A stretch of DNA of 64,000 nt from positions 1 to 64,000 of the forward strand of contig CAZJWC010000005.1 in assembly GCA_964550125.1 (NCBI GenBank), given 5' to 3'. The DNA comes from CAZJWC01 sp964550125. GTDB taxonomy: Bacteria; Bacillota; Clostridia; Christensenellales; Borkfalkiaceae. The notes beneath the pieces are model-generated. The model saw only the letters and a list, made by a program, of their open reading frames with translations. It ran no database searches and was not told the DNA's origin. A program made the translations under genes and the position numbers. Below, in pieces: positions 35,674 to 43,734 of this stretch (its first letter is position 1; every line of letters starts with the position of its first letter).

Positions 35674-36171
35674 TTAAAACTCTTTTACATTTTTATTGAT
35701 ATATTGAGTGAATTTAATTTTATATGAATTTGACTCTATCTCCTCGCCTTCATATACGCACTCAAAATTATCGTTGTTGTCAAGATTTTCAAAAAACGCA
35801 TCAGCGTTTCCATCTGCACTGACTTTTGTAACAAACAACTCTCTACAAAAAGGTAACAATAATTTATAAATCATTGCACCACCGATAACAAAAATTTCAT
35901 CAGAGTTATACTTTTTAAGTTCTTTAAAAAGCATATTTAAATCATTTACAATAATACAATCATCTCTATTACCTTTTCTTGAAAGCACTATATTCTTTCT
36001 ATTAGGCAAGGGGGCAGAGTTTGGAAATGAATTTAAAGTTTTGCTACCCATTACAACAATTTTATCTGTTGTTTTTGCTTTAAAAAATTTCATATCATCA
36101 GGGATTTTAAACAGCAATCTACCGTCCTTTCCTATTCCCCATTTATTGTCAACTGCTACTATAATTTTCAT
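35674..36171 (-). CDS. folA: dihydrofolate reductase
   Basis: 165 aa. NADPH-dependent reduction of dihydrofolate, regenerating the cofactor consumed by ThyA. The sequence has NKWGIGKDGRLLFKIPDDMKFF (substrate site with conserved Asp), VVMGSKTLNSFP, NIVLSR and IFVIGGAMIY. The start follows an AGGTG ribosome binding site, 8 bp after thyA. The thyA-folA order is the classic dTMP-cycle pair. Confidence 0.95.
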   Translation of the reverse strand: MKIIVAVDNKWGIGKDGRLLFKIPDDMKFFKAKTTDKIVVMGSKTLNSFPNSAPLPNRKNIVLSRKGNRDDCIIVNDLNMLFKELKKYNSDEIFVIGGAMIYKLLLPFCRELFVTKVSADGNADAFFENLDNNDNFECVYEGEEIESNSYKIKFTQYINKNVKEF

Positions 36172-36179
36172 AAATACAC

Positions 36180-37010
36180 CTATATAGCGATTGGAATTTT
36201 TTTGCTAAATTCAGCAAATTTATAATCTTCAAGTTTAAAACTGTCTACACTAAATTTATAAAAGTCATCTATTGACTCGTCCATAATAAATTTAGGAGCG
36301 TCATATTGTTCATTTTGCAAAATTTCTTCAATCAAAGGAACATGCCTATCGTAAATATGTGCATCTGCGATAACATGCACAAGTTCACCTGCCTTTAATC
36401 CACTAACCTGGGCAAACATTTTTAAAAGGACAGAATATTGACAAACGTTCCAGTTATTTGCTGCCAACATATCTTGACTTCTTTGATTTAAAATTCCGTT
36501 TAAAGTATCACCTGAAACATTAAGAGTAAGTGAGTAAGCGCAGGGATATAAATTCATTTCATGTAAATCTGTAAAATTATAGATATTTGCAAGAATCCTT
36601 CTACTAGCAGGATTATTTTTTAGGTCAAATAAAATTCTGTCAACCTGGTCAAATTCTCCCTCTTTGTAGATGTGTTTTTGGCGTAATTGATAACCGTATG
36701 CTTTACCTATCGAACCGTTTTCATCTGCCCAAGAATCCCATACGTGTGAGTTTAAGTCCTTGATATTGTTACTCTTTTTTTGCCAAATCCAAAGCATCTC
36801 GTCTATTGCACTCTTTAAAAAAGTTCTTCTTATAGTCAAGATAGGAAATTCCTCTTGAAGATTATATCTATTTACAATACAAAAACTCTTTACTGTATGA
36901 GCAGGAGTTCCGTCCTCCCATTTAGGTCTAACGGATAAATCGGTGTCCCAAAAGCCATTATCTATAATCTGTCTACAATTTTCTATAAAAATCTTGTCAG
37001 CCTTACTCAT
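36180..37010 (-). CDS. thyA: thymidylate synthase
   Basis: 276 aa. Methylates dUMP to dTMP with methylene-tetrahydrofolate. The catalytic cysteine is in NLYPCAYSL, with the arginine-rich ASRRILANIYN, the folate-site LNQRSQDM and HVIADAHIYDRH close behind. Ribosome binding site AAGGAG. It is located between cyclophilin and folA. dCMP deaminase, which feeds dUMP, is two genes upstream, so three of the four genes in this stretch form a dTMP supply module. Confidence 0.95.
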   Translation of the reverse strand: MSKADKIFIENCRQIIDNGFWDTDLSVRPKWEDGTPAHTVKSFCIVNRYNLQEEFPILTIRRTFLKSAIDEMLWIWQKKSNNIKDLNSHVWDSWADENGSIGKAYGYQLRQKHIYKEGEFDQVDRILFDLKNNPASRRILANIYNFTDLHEMNLYPCAYSLTLNVSGDTLNGILNQRSQDMLAANNWNVCQYSVLLKMFAQVSGLKAGELVHVIADAHIYDRHVPLIEEILQNEQYDAPKFIMDESIDDFYKFSVDSFKLEDYKFAEFSKKIPIAI

Positions 37011-37037
37011 TTTTTCTCCTTAACCACAAATGTATAA

Positions 37038-37559
37038 TTAGATTTTTTCAACGCTAGAATAGTCTTTTCCAAAAGTTTCAACGGTAACTTTATTCATAAC
37101 AACGTTTTCTAAAGGTCTGTCGTTGTAAGGATTTGTTTTAACTGAAGCAATAGTGTCAACAACTTCTAATCCTTCAATTACCTTACCAAAGCCTGCATAT
37201 TCTCCGTCAAGATGAGGAGCATCTTCGTGCATAATAAAGAATTGTGAACCTGCAGAGTTAGGATTCATTGCTCTTGCCATTGAGATTACACCCCTCTCGT
37301 GCAAAAGGTCGTTTTGCATAAATCCGTTTGACTGAAACTCACCTTTTATTTTATATTTAGGACCACCCATACCTGTACCTTCAGGGTCGCCACCTTGAAT
37401 CATAAATCCTTTAATAATTCTATGAAAAATTAAACCATTATAAAAGCCTTCATTAACAAGGGTTACAAAGTTATTAACCGTGTTAGGTGCTTTATCGGGG
37501 TAAAGTTCAACCTTAATGTTGCCAAAATCAGTTTCAAAAGTTACGATAGGATTGCTCAT
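37038..37559 (-). CDS. cyclophilin-type peptidyl-prolyl cis-trans isomerase
   Basis: 173 aa cytoplasmic cyclophilin, no signal peptide. The active site is shown by FHRIIKGFMIQGGDPEGTG, ISMARAMNPNSAGSQFFI, and the final LDGEYAGFGKVIEG. It catalyses proline isomerisation in protein folding. It sits between dCMP deaminase and thyA on one transcript; a functional link to nucleotide metabolism is not evident. Ribosome binding site AAGGTG. Confidence 0.95.
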   Translation of the reverse strand: MSNPIVTFETDFGNIKVELYPDKAPNTVNNFVTLVNEGFYNGLIFHRIIKGFMIQGGDPEGTGMGGPKYKIKGEFQSNGFMQNDLLHERGVISMARAMNPNSAGSQFFIMHEDAPHLDGEYAGFGKVIEGLEVVDTIASVKTNPYNDRPLENVVMNKVTVETFGKDYSSVEKI

Positions 37560-37572
37560 TTTTATTCACCTT

Positions 37573-38028
37573 TTATTTTAATTCATCAAATTTTTCAAGG
37601 GTTACATCTGCTTCGTCAAATAATCTTAAAGAAAAGTCGTCAGGGTAACCTTCTTTATAAATAACTCTCTTTATACCTGCATTTATAATCATCTTTGCAC
37701 ATATAACGCAAGGTTGATGAGTACAATATAAAGTTGCTCCCTCAATACAAATTCCAAACTTTGCCGCTTGAATAATGGCATTTTGCTCAGCGTGAACGGC
37801 ATAGCAAATTTCTGCTCTAGTTCCACTTGCAATGTTCATTTTTCTTCTTAAACACTCACCGTTATCTTTGCAACTCGTTATTCCTGAAGGCGCACCGTTA
37901 TAACCCGTAGTCAAAACTCTTTTGTCTTTTACGATAACTGCACCAACATGTCTGTTATCTTGAAAACAACTTGACCAAGAGCCAACAGTTTCAGCCATTT
38001 CCATAAATCTAACGTCCCATTTATTCAT
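37573..38028 (-). CDS. dCMP deaminase (ComEB-like)
   Basis: 151 aa zinc-dependent deaminase converting dCMP to dUMP. The zinc site is HAEQNAII and CTHQPCVICAKMI. CFQDNRHVGAVIVKD, YNGAPSG and the additional CxxxGECLRR zinc-type loop are typical of dCMP deaminases including Bacillus ComEB. It is the first gene of the operon that runs to 33575, with ribosome binding site AAGGAG and a good promoter at 38063-38091. Confidence 0.92.
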   Translation of the reverse strand: MNKWDVRFMEMAETVGSWSSCFQDNRHVGAVIVKDKRVLTTGYNGAPSGITSCKDNGECLRRKMNIASGTRAEICYAVHAEQNAIIQAAKFGICIEGATLYCTHQPCVICAKMIINAGIKRVIYKEGYPDDFSLRLFDEADVTLEKFDELK

Positions 38029-38062
38029 ATAATGCTCCTTGAAACAAAATCTTTATTTAAAT

Positions 38063-38091
38063 AGTATAGCAAAAAAAAATTTCTTTTGCAA
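38063..38091 (-). promoter_or_regulatory. promoter of the dCMP deaminase-thyA-folA-VTC operon
   Basis: Reverse strand TTGCAA (38086-38091), 17-bp spacer, TATACT (38063-38068) with extended TGC. Confidence 0.7.
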
Positions 38092-38161
38092 TAAACTATA
38101 ATTAAATATTATAAAGATAAACTATAAAATAAAAAAAATTTTAAAAACTTGTCTTAAACGC

Positions 38162-38190
38162 TTTACATTATGGAAAAGTATGGTTATAAT
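38162..38190 (+). promoter_or_regulatory. promoter of groES-groEL
   Basis: TTTACA (38162-38167), 17-bp spacer, perfect TATAAT (38185-38190). The predicted start lies inside the adjacent CtsR-type operator. Confidence 0.85.
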
Positions 38191-38196
38191 AATAAA

Positions 38197-38213
38197 GGTC
38201 AAAGAAAGTCAAA
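38197..38213 (+). promoter_or_regulatory. CtsR operator
   Basis: GGTCAAA-GAA-AGTCAAA, an exact fit to the CtsR heptad direct repeat (RGTCAAA, NAN, RGTCAAA). It begins 7 bp after the -10 and covers the transcription start, where a bound repressor would block groESL. No CIRCE inverted repeat (TTAGCACTC-N9-GAGTGCTAA) is present in this region, so HrcA control is not indicated. Confidence 0.8.
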
Positions 38214-38239
38214 CATTTATAATGTTATGGAGGTATAAA

Positions 38240-38524
38240 ATGAACATTAAACCTTTATTTGACAAGGTTGTCGTTGAGAGTGTTGAAGTTGTACAAAAGA
38301 CAGCAGGTGGATTTATTCTTCCCACTTCTGCACAAGAAAAGCCACAAATGGCTAAAGTTATCGCCGTAGGACCTGGTGGAATAATGGACGGTAAAGAAGT
38401 TGTTATGCAAGTAAAAGTTGGCGATACTGTTATCTACTCAAAGTATGTTGGCAGTGAATTTAAGATTGACGGAAAAGAGTTTACTATCGTTCGTCAAAGC
38501 GACATTTTAGCAATTATTGAATAA
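38240..38524 (+). CDS. groES: co-chaperonin GroES
   Basis: 94 aa. IKPLFDKVVVE at the start, the mobile-loop region QKTAGGFILPTSAQEKPQ, and VGDTVIYSKYVGSEF are standard GroES. The ATG at 38240 is chosen for GGAGG 6 bp upstream; longer in-frame starts would include the operator and promoter. Followed after 14 bp by groEL. Regulated by the CtsR-type operator at 38197-38213. Confidence 0.97.
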   Translation: MNIKPLFDKVVVESVEVVQKTAGGFILPTSAQEKPQMAKVIAVGPGGIMDGKEVVMQVKVGDTVIYSKYVGSEFKIDGKEFTIVRQSDILAIIE

Positions 38525-38538
38525 TTGGAGGCATTATA

Positions 38539-40164
38539 ATGGCAAAACAAATTAAATATGGTGATGAAGCGAGAAAAGCATTAGAAACAGGTGTTAATGT
38601 TATTGCTGATACTGTTAAAATTACATTAGGTCCTAAAGGAAGAAATGTAGTTCTTGATAAAAAATATGGTGCACCTCTTATTACTAATGACGGTGTAACT
38701 ATTGCAAAAGAAATTGAACTTGAAGACCCTTTTGAAAATATGGGTGCTCAATTAGTTAAAGAAGTTTCTACAAAAACAAACGATGTTGCAGGTGATGGAA
38801 CTACTACTGCTATGGTATTAGCACAAGCAATTATTCGTGAAGGGTTAAAAAACTTGGCTGCAGGTGCAAACCCTATCATCTTAAAAAATGGTATAAGAAA
38901 AGCAGTTGACTGTTCAGTTGAAAATGTTAAAAAGATTTCAAAAACAGTTGATTCAAAACTTTCAATTCAACAAGTAGCATCAATTTCAGCAGGTGATGAA
39001 GTTATCGGTACTCTTATCGCTGACGCAATGGAAACTGTTGGCAAAGACGGCGTTATTACCGTTGAAGAAGGCAAAACAATGAATACTGAATTGCATACTG
39101 TTGAAGGTATGCAATTTGATAGAGGTTATGCCTCTGCATATATGGTAACTAATACTGACAAAATGGAGTGCGTATTAGATAACCCTTATATCTTAATCAC
39201 TGACAAAAAGATTTCAAATTTGCAAGAAATTTTACCTATTATCGAACCTTTAGCACAACAAGGTGCAAGACTTTTAATTATCGCTGAAGATGTTGAAGGT
39301 GATGCTCTTGCTGCCCTAGTTGTTAATAAATTAAAGGGTGTATTCAACTGTTGTGCTGTAAAAGCCCCTGGATTTGGTGATAGAAGAAAAGCAATGCTTG
39401 AAGATATTGCTATCTTAACTGGTGGTACAGTTGTTTCATCTGATTTAGGTTATGAATTAAAAGACGTAACTCTTGATATGCTAGGTAAAGCAAACCAAGT
39501 TATCGTTGACAAAGACAACACTACAATCGTTGACGGTGCTGGTTCAAAAGAAAACATTAAGGCTCGTGTTGGTTCTATCAAAGCACAAATGGCTGAAACA
39601 ACTTCAGAGTACGACAAAGAAAAACTACAAGAAAGACTTGCAAAACTTGCAGGTGGCGTTGCAGTAGTTTCAGTTGGTGCTGCTACTGAGGTTGAAATGA
39701 AGGAAAAGAAATTGAGAATTGAGGACGCATTGGCTGCAACTCGTGCTGCTGTTGAAGAAGGTATCGTTCCCGGTGGTGGTACTGCTCTTATCTCAACAAT
39801 CCCTGCATTGAAAAAACTTGTTGATTCACTTGAAGGTGATGAAAAAACAGGTGCAAAAATTATTCTTAAAGCCATTGAAGAACCCGTTAGACAAATCGCT
39901 TCAAACGCTGGAGTTGACGGCTCAGTTATCGTTGACAAAATCATAACAAGCAACAAGTCAAGTTTCGGCTATGATGCATTAAATAATGAATTTGTTGATA
40001 TGTTTGAAAAAGGTATCATTGACCCTACTAAAGTAACTCGTTCAGCACTTCAAAATGCTGCTTCAGTTGCATCTACATTGCTTACTACTGAAAGTATCGT
40101 TACTGATATTCCTCAACCCGAACCTCCTATGCCTGCTCAAGGTGGTATGGGTGGTATGTACTAA
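38539..40164 (+). CDS. groEL: chaperonin GroEL
   Basis: 541 aa. The ATP-binding GDGTTTA motif, GPKGRNVVLDKK at the N-terminus, IVPGGGTAL, and the C-terminal GGMGGMY tail are canonical. Fourteen subunits form the double-ring folding chamber. Coupled to groES with a GGAGG ribosome binding site; a perfect terminator follows. Confidence 0.98.
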   Translation: MAKQIKYGDEARKALETGVNVIADTVKITLGPKGRNVVLDKKYGAPLITNDGVTIAKEIELEDPFENMGAQLVKEVSTKTNDVAGDGTTTAMVLAQAIIREGLKNLAAGANPIILKNGIRKAVDCSVENVKKISKTVDSKLSIQQVASISAGDEVIGTLIADAMETVGKDGVITVEEGKTMNTELHTVEGMQFDRGYASAYMVTNTDKMECVLDNPYILITDKKISNLQEILPIIEPLAQQGARLLIIAEDVEGDALAALVVNKLKGVFNCCAVKAPGFGDRRKAMLEDIAILTGGTVVSSDLGYELKDVTLDMLGKANQVIVDKDNTTIVDGAGSKENIKARVGSIKAQMAETTSEYDKEKLQERLAKLAGGVAVVSVGAATEVEMKEKKLRIEDALAATRAAVEEGIVPGGGTALISTIPALKKLVDSLEGDEKTGAKIILKAIEEPVRQIASNAGVDGSVIVDKIITSNKSSFGYDALNNEFVDMFEKGIIDPTKVTRSALQNAASVASTLLTTESIVTDIPQPEPPMPAQGGMGGMY

Positions 40165-40172
40165 AAAAACAC

Positions 40173-40205
40173 AAAACACGCTTTTTAAAAAGCGTGTTTT
40201 TTTAT
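40173..40205 (+). terminator. terminator of groESL
   Basis: Stem AAAACACGCTTTT with its complement AAAAGCGTGTTTT, then further T residues. Confidence 0.9.
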
Positions 40206-40245
40206 ACCTTTTTATCCTTTTATAAAAGAAAACAAATGAAATAAT

Positions 40246-40277
40246 TAAAATTGCGTACGCTATTTGCGTACGCAATT
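40246..40277 (-). terminator. terminator of the surface-lipoprotein operon
   Basis: Perfect 12-bp stem AATTGCGTACGC/GCGTACGCAATT with a 5-nt loop. On the reverse strand it is followed by a T-rich stretch and lies 12 bp after the GLUG gene stop. Confidence 0.7.
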
Positions 40278-40288
40278 CTGTTTTAAGA

Positions 40289-42895
40289 TTACTCACTATC
40301 ATTAGTTTGATCATTAGCTTGTCCTAATTTATCTCCATAAAGGGTTGTATTAGTATCCATCAAGTTGGTATCCGTTTTAAGTCTTTCGTTACCACCTACA
40401 ATTCCTCCAACGTAAGACGAACCTAAAATTTCTCCTTCATTAGTACAATTTAAAATCTCAAAATAACTGTTATAACCGTGATAACTATAATGCTCATAGA
40501 AACCACGAATATATCCCATTATTCCACCGACATACTCACCACCTTGAACAGTAGCATTATTTTTATTGTTAGTCAATGTATATGTGGCATCACTTCTAAC
40601 ACAAGTTACATAACCTGCAATACCACCTACATAGTTTTTGCCTTTGATTTGACCATAATTTGTATTATCGTGAACAATGTTTGTATTAGACACTTCTATG
40701 AAGCCTGCAATTCCACCTACATACCATCCGTCAGTAGAAATTTCAATATCCATATTATTTACACAACTAACAGCACCTGAGCAATAACCAGCAATCCCAC
40801 CTAAATAAGTTTTACCGTCAGTATCTTTACTGTTTGCAACAACAACGCCACTATTTACTGCATTTTCTATAACACCGGCTTTTCCAGCAAAACCACCTAT
40901 TATATAGTTACCAGTGATTGTAGCGTAATTTGTACTTCCTGTTGCCTTAATATTTGTACTAGGAGCTTTACCAACAAAGCCACCTACGTAACTTCCACCT
41001 GTTATATCTGCTGTATTCTCGCAAGTTGTAAGCAGGCTAAGACGGTTAGCCTCACCAATCAAACCACCTGTACTTTCTCCTGTAGGACTACCGTTAACCT
41101 CAGCAATATTTGTTAAAACGGACATTTCAAAATAACTGTTATAACCGTGATAACTATAATACTCATAGAAAGCATAAACCTTACCAAAAACACCACCTAC
41201 CTTGCTATTTCCGGTAACAGTGTTTTTATTTGTATTATTTGATATTTTGTAAGTCGCATCACTTCTAACACAGGTTACATAACCTACAATACCACCTACG
41301 CAGTTATCCCCTTGTACACTACCATTGTTGGTATTGTTGTCAACACAATTACTAGAAGATACAACGACATATCCTGCAAGCCCACCAACATAACTGCCAC
41401 TGTTTTGAACATTTATATCTATATTGTTCTCACAGCCAATAAGTCCTGTACAATAACCTGCAATACCACCTATGTACGCTCTACTATAACTATCCTCAAT
41501 TATAACACCCGTTGATACGATTTCACCATCATTTACTGCATATTCAATAATACCAGTCTTTCCTGCAAAGCCACCAACATAACCCTTACCTGTTATAGTA
41601 TTATTATTTCTAGTGCCAGACGCCTTAATATTTGTATTTGGAGCATTACCAACAAAGCCACCTACATAGCTTCCACCTGTTATATCTGCTGTATTCTCAC
41701 AAGTTGTAAGTAGAGTAAGACGGTTAGCCTCACCAATCAAACCACCTGTACTTTCTCCTGTAGAACTACCGTTAACTTCAGCGGTATTCGTTAAAACGGA
41801 CATTTCAAAATAACTGTTATAGTCTTTATAATAATAATACTCATAGAAAGCATAAACTTTACCAAAAACACCACCTACTTGACTATTTCCGGTAACAGTG
41901 TTTTTATTTGCATCATTTGATATCTTGTAGGTCGCATTACTTCTAACACAAGTTACATAACCTGCAATACCACCTACATTTTCCTTACCTGTAATAACAC
42001 CTTCGTTAGTGCAAGAGGTAATTGCATCGTCCGTGTTGACAAGGACACTTCCTATAATACCACCAACATAATCAGCACCTGTTACAGTTGCTTGATTAGT
42101 ACAATTATCAACTGTTCCACAATCATTGTAGCCCGCTAAACCACCAACATAACTATAATACTGTGGAGCAATGTTGCCACTTACCGTTACATTAGAAATT
42201 GTACCCTTATTTGTTCCTGCAACAATACCAGCCTTTCCTGCATCGCCACGAGCAGTAATTTGTGCGTTTTCAATTTTCAAATCTTTAACAGAGCCTTTTA
42301 AAGTGCCAAACAATCCAATATTTTCCTCATTTACTGAATCTATTGTAAGATTTGAAATACTATATCCTCCACCGAAAAGCGTTCCTGTAAAGCCTTCAAT
42401 GGGAGTCCAGTTTGTTTCACTTGAAAGGTCAATGTTTGCACCAAGAACAACAGATTTGCTAGTGTTTGCGATAGCCTTTAATTCATCAACCGTTGTAATC
42501 GTTTTATATCTAAAATTAAATTGTATGTCTTTTGAAGTAGCCGTTTCATTAAGGTGGTCATATTTAATTTTTAGAATAGCCGTTCCTTGGTCCGTAGCAG
42601 AAATATACGCATCATACCAGCCAGGATTATCACTTGTTTCAATCCACTCAACACTTGCGTTTGCCGTATTTTCACTAAAATCAAATTCATGGTAATTTGT
42701 ATAGTGTACTTCCTCACTTTCAGGAGGCCACTCCCAAGAAAGATTATATTTTTCTCCAACATCGTAATCGTAATTATATTTTTCTAAAGTCAATTCGTAT
42801 TTCTTTTTACCATCACTACAAGCAGTCAAACACAGAGTAAGGCAAATAGAAAAGACTAATAGCAAAATTGCAATCCATAAATTTTTTTTCTTCAT
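40289..42895 (-). CDS. large lipoprotein with GLUG-type repeats
   Basis: 868 aa. Signal peptide with lipobox LTAC (cysteine about residue 27), so it is lipid-anchored on the outer face. Residues 30-130 form a Big/Ig-like beta module. From about residue 150 to the end there are roughly twenty copies of a glycine-rich GG(I/F/L)xG motif (such as YVGGIAGY and VGGFAGK), the GLUG-like beta-helix repeat found in surface adhesins. Superimposed is a longer period: a 223-226-residue module occurs twice almost identically and once partially. Fourth and last gene of the lipoprotein operon. A ligand-binding or adhesion role is inferred. Confidence 0.85.
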   Translation of the reverse strand: MKKKNLWIAILLLVFSICLTLCLTACSDGKKKYELTLEKYNYDYDVGEKYNLSWEWPPESEEVHYTNYHEFDFSENTANASVEWIETSDNPGWYDAYISATDQGTAILKIKYDHLNETATSKDIQFNFRYKTITTVDELKAIANTSKSVVLGANIDLSSETNWTPIEGFTGTLFGGGYSISNLTIDSVNEENIGLFGTLKGSVKDLKIENAQITARGDAGKAGIVAGTNKGTISNVTVSGNIAPQYYSYVGGLAGYNDCGTVDNCTNQATVTGADYVGGIIGSVLVNTDDAITSCTNEGVITGKENVGGIAGYVTCVRSNATYKISNDANKNTVTGNSQVGGVFGKVYAFYEYYYYKDYNSYFEMSVLTNTAEVNGSSTGESTGGLIGEANRLTLLTTCENTADITGGSYVGGFVGNAPNTNIKASGTRNNNTITGKGYVGGFAGKTGIIEYAVNDGEIVSTGVIIEDSYSRAYIGGIAGYCTGLIGCENNIDINVQNSGSYVGGLAGYVVVSSSNCVDNNTNNGSVQGDNCVGGIVGYVTCVRSDATYKISNNTNKNTVTGNSKVGGVFGKVYAFYEYYSYHGYNSYFEMSVLTNIAEVNGSPTGESTGGLIGEANRLSLLTTCENTADITGGSYVGGFVGKAPSTNIKATGSTNYATITGNYIIGGFAGKAGVIENAVNSGVVVANSKDTDGKTYLGGIAGYCSGAVSCVNNMDIEISTDGWYVGGIAGFIEVSNTNIVHDNTNYGQIKGKNYVGGIAGYVTCVRSDATYTLTNNKNNATVQGGEYVGGIMGYIRGFYEHYSYHGYNSYFEILNCTNEGEILGSSYVGGIVGGNERLKTDTNLMDTNTTLYGDKLGQANDQTNDSE
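40420..41975 (-). repeat. three long-period tandem modules within the GLUG lipoprotein gene
   Basis: Matching DNA anchors (TCAAAATAACTGTTAT, coding for NSYFE) recur at 40459, 41128 and 41806, spaced 669 and 678 bp, both in-frame. Copies two and three are near-identical over several hundred bases. The most 3' copy is truncated at the gene end. This points to recent in-frame duplication and a potential for recombinational size variation. Confidence 0.8.
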
Positions 42896-42906
42896 TTTTT
42901 TTCCTT

Positions 42907-43725
42907 TTATTTTGTTTTAATTTTAATAATACCCTTTATTGCTAATGCAATTAAGAGCATAACCCCTGAAAAAACGCCTGAAATTGCAAGAAAACCTGCA
43001 ATAGACAATGCAAAAGAGGTCATTATCGCTGTTACCCCTTCCAAAGCAGAAAGGGAAACAAAATACAAAACTATATCAGCAATAAGTAGCACTCCCACCA
43101 TAAACAAAAAGCCTTTAAAAGCGCCTTTAATATCAGCAGTGCTTAATTCCATATGACTTGCAATCATAAGAGCAAGCACTATGAATATCCACCAAAATAC
43201 ATTACCTACATTTGTAAAATCAAAAATATCAGCTATGACTTGCAAGAATAAATCAAGATAGCCTGCATAAGTTGATATGTCTAAAAAATCAGTTGACAGC
43301 AAGCCGATAAATTGTAATTCTTCCGTTACTTCAGTAAAAACACTGGGGACTAATAAATACATCAAAAGATACAAAACGCCACTTCCACAAAGTATAGGTG
43401 CAACGCCGATAAAAAAGTTACCAATTTGATGATATATATTTCTCTCATTGAAGGTATGACTTACATAACCCAGCGTTCCATCTTCGCTGTTAGGTTGATA
43501 TAATTTCATCTCTACAATTTTATGCCCAAAAATTATACACATTAGAGCATGACTCAACTCGTGTATGGGCGTGCCAACAGCACCTGTTATAAGCATTGCT
43601 TTTGTTCCATTATCTCCTGCTATCTTATAAAATGCCTTATGGCAAAGGGCAATCAATAGTCCAAAGGCTACAATTACCCCCACCGTAAAGACAATTTGAT
43701 AGAGGAAATTTGTTATAATTTCCAT
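42907..43725 (-). CDS. polytopic membrane protein with HExxH motif (possible site-2-protease-like)
   Basis: 272 aa with about six to seven hydrophobic helices. H55-E56-L-S-H59 lies in GTPIHELSHALMCIIFGH at the edge of a hydrophobic segment, which is the zinc motif layout of intramembrane metalloproteases (M50-like) and related DUFs. A second conserved acidic zinc ligand cannot be identified with confidence. It lies in the middle of the lipoprotein operon, 9 bp after the Fn3-like gene, with ribosome binding site GAGG. Processing or quality control of the lipoproteins is conceivable but unproven. Confidence 0.6.
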   Translation of the reverse strand: MEIITNFLYQIVFTVGVIVAFGLLIALCHKAFYKIAGDNGTKAMLITGAVGTPIHELSHALMCIIFGHKIVEMKLYQPNSEDGTLGYVSHTFNERNIYHQIGNFFIGVAPILCGSGVLYLLMYLLVPSVFTEVTEELQFIGLLSTDFLDISTYAGYLDLFLQVIADIFDFTNVGNVFWWIFIVLALMIASHMELSTADIKGAFKGFLFMVGVLLIADIVLYFVSLSALEGVTAIMTSFALSIAGFLAISGVFSGVMLLIALAIKGIIKIKTK

Positions 43726-43734
43726 ATTACCTCG

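Noticed and set aside
38041..38239. CIRCE element before groES
   Set aside because: Searched for TTAGCACTC and its inverted partner; not present. Only the CtsR-type repeat is there.
39450..39956. 168-codon open frame antisense to groEL
   Set aside because: Lies wholly inside groEL, low-complexity Ser/Ala-rich product, no ribosome binding site; a shadow of groEL codon usage.
40249..40277. Palindrome GCGTACGC as attachment site
   Set aside because: Position 12 bp after a stop codon and T-rich tail fit a terminator, and no integrase adjoins it.
42171..42695. 174-codon open frame antisense to the GLUG lipoprotein
   Set aside because: No start signals, and the reverse-strand protein has a clear signal peptide and repeats; a shadow frame.
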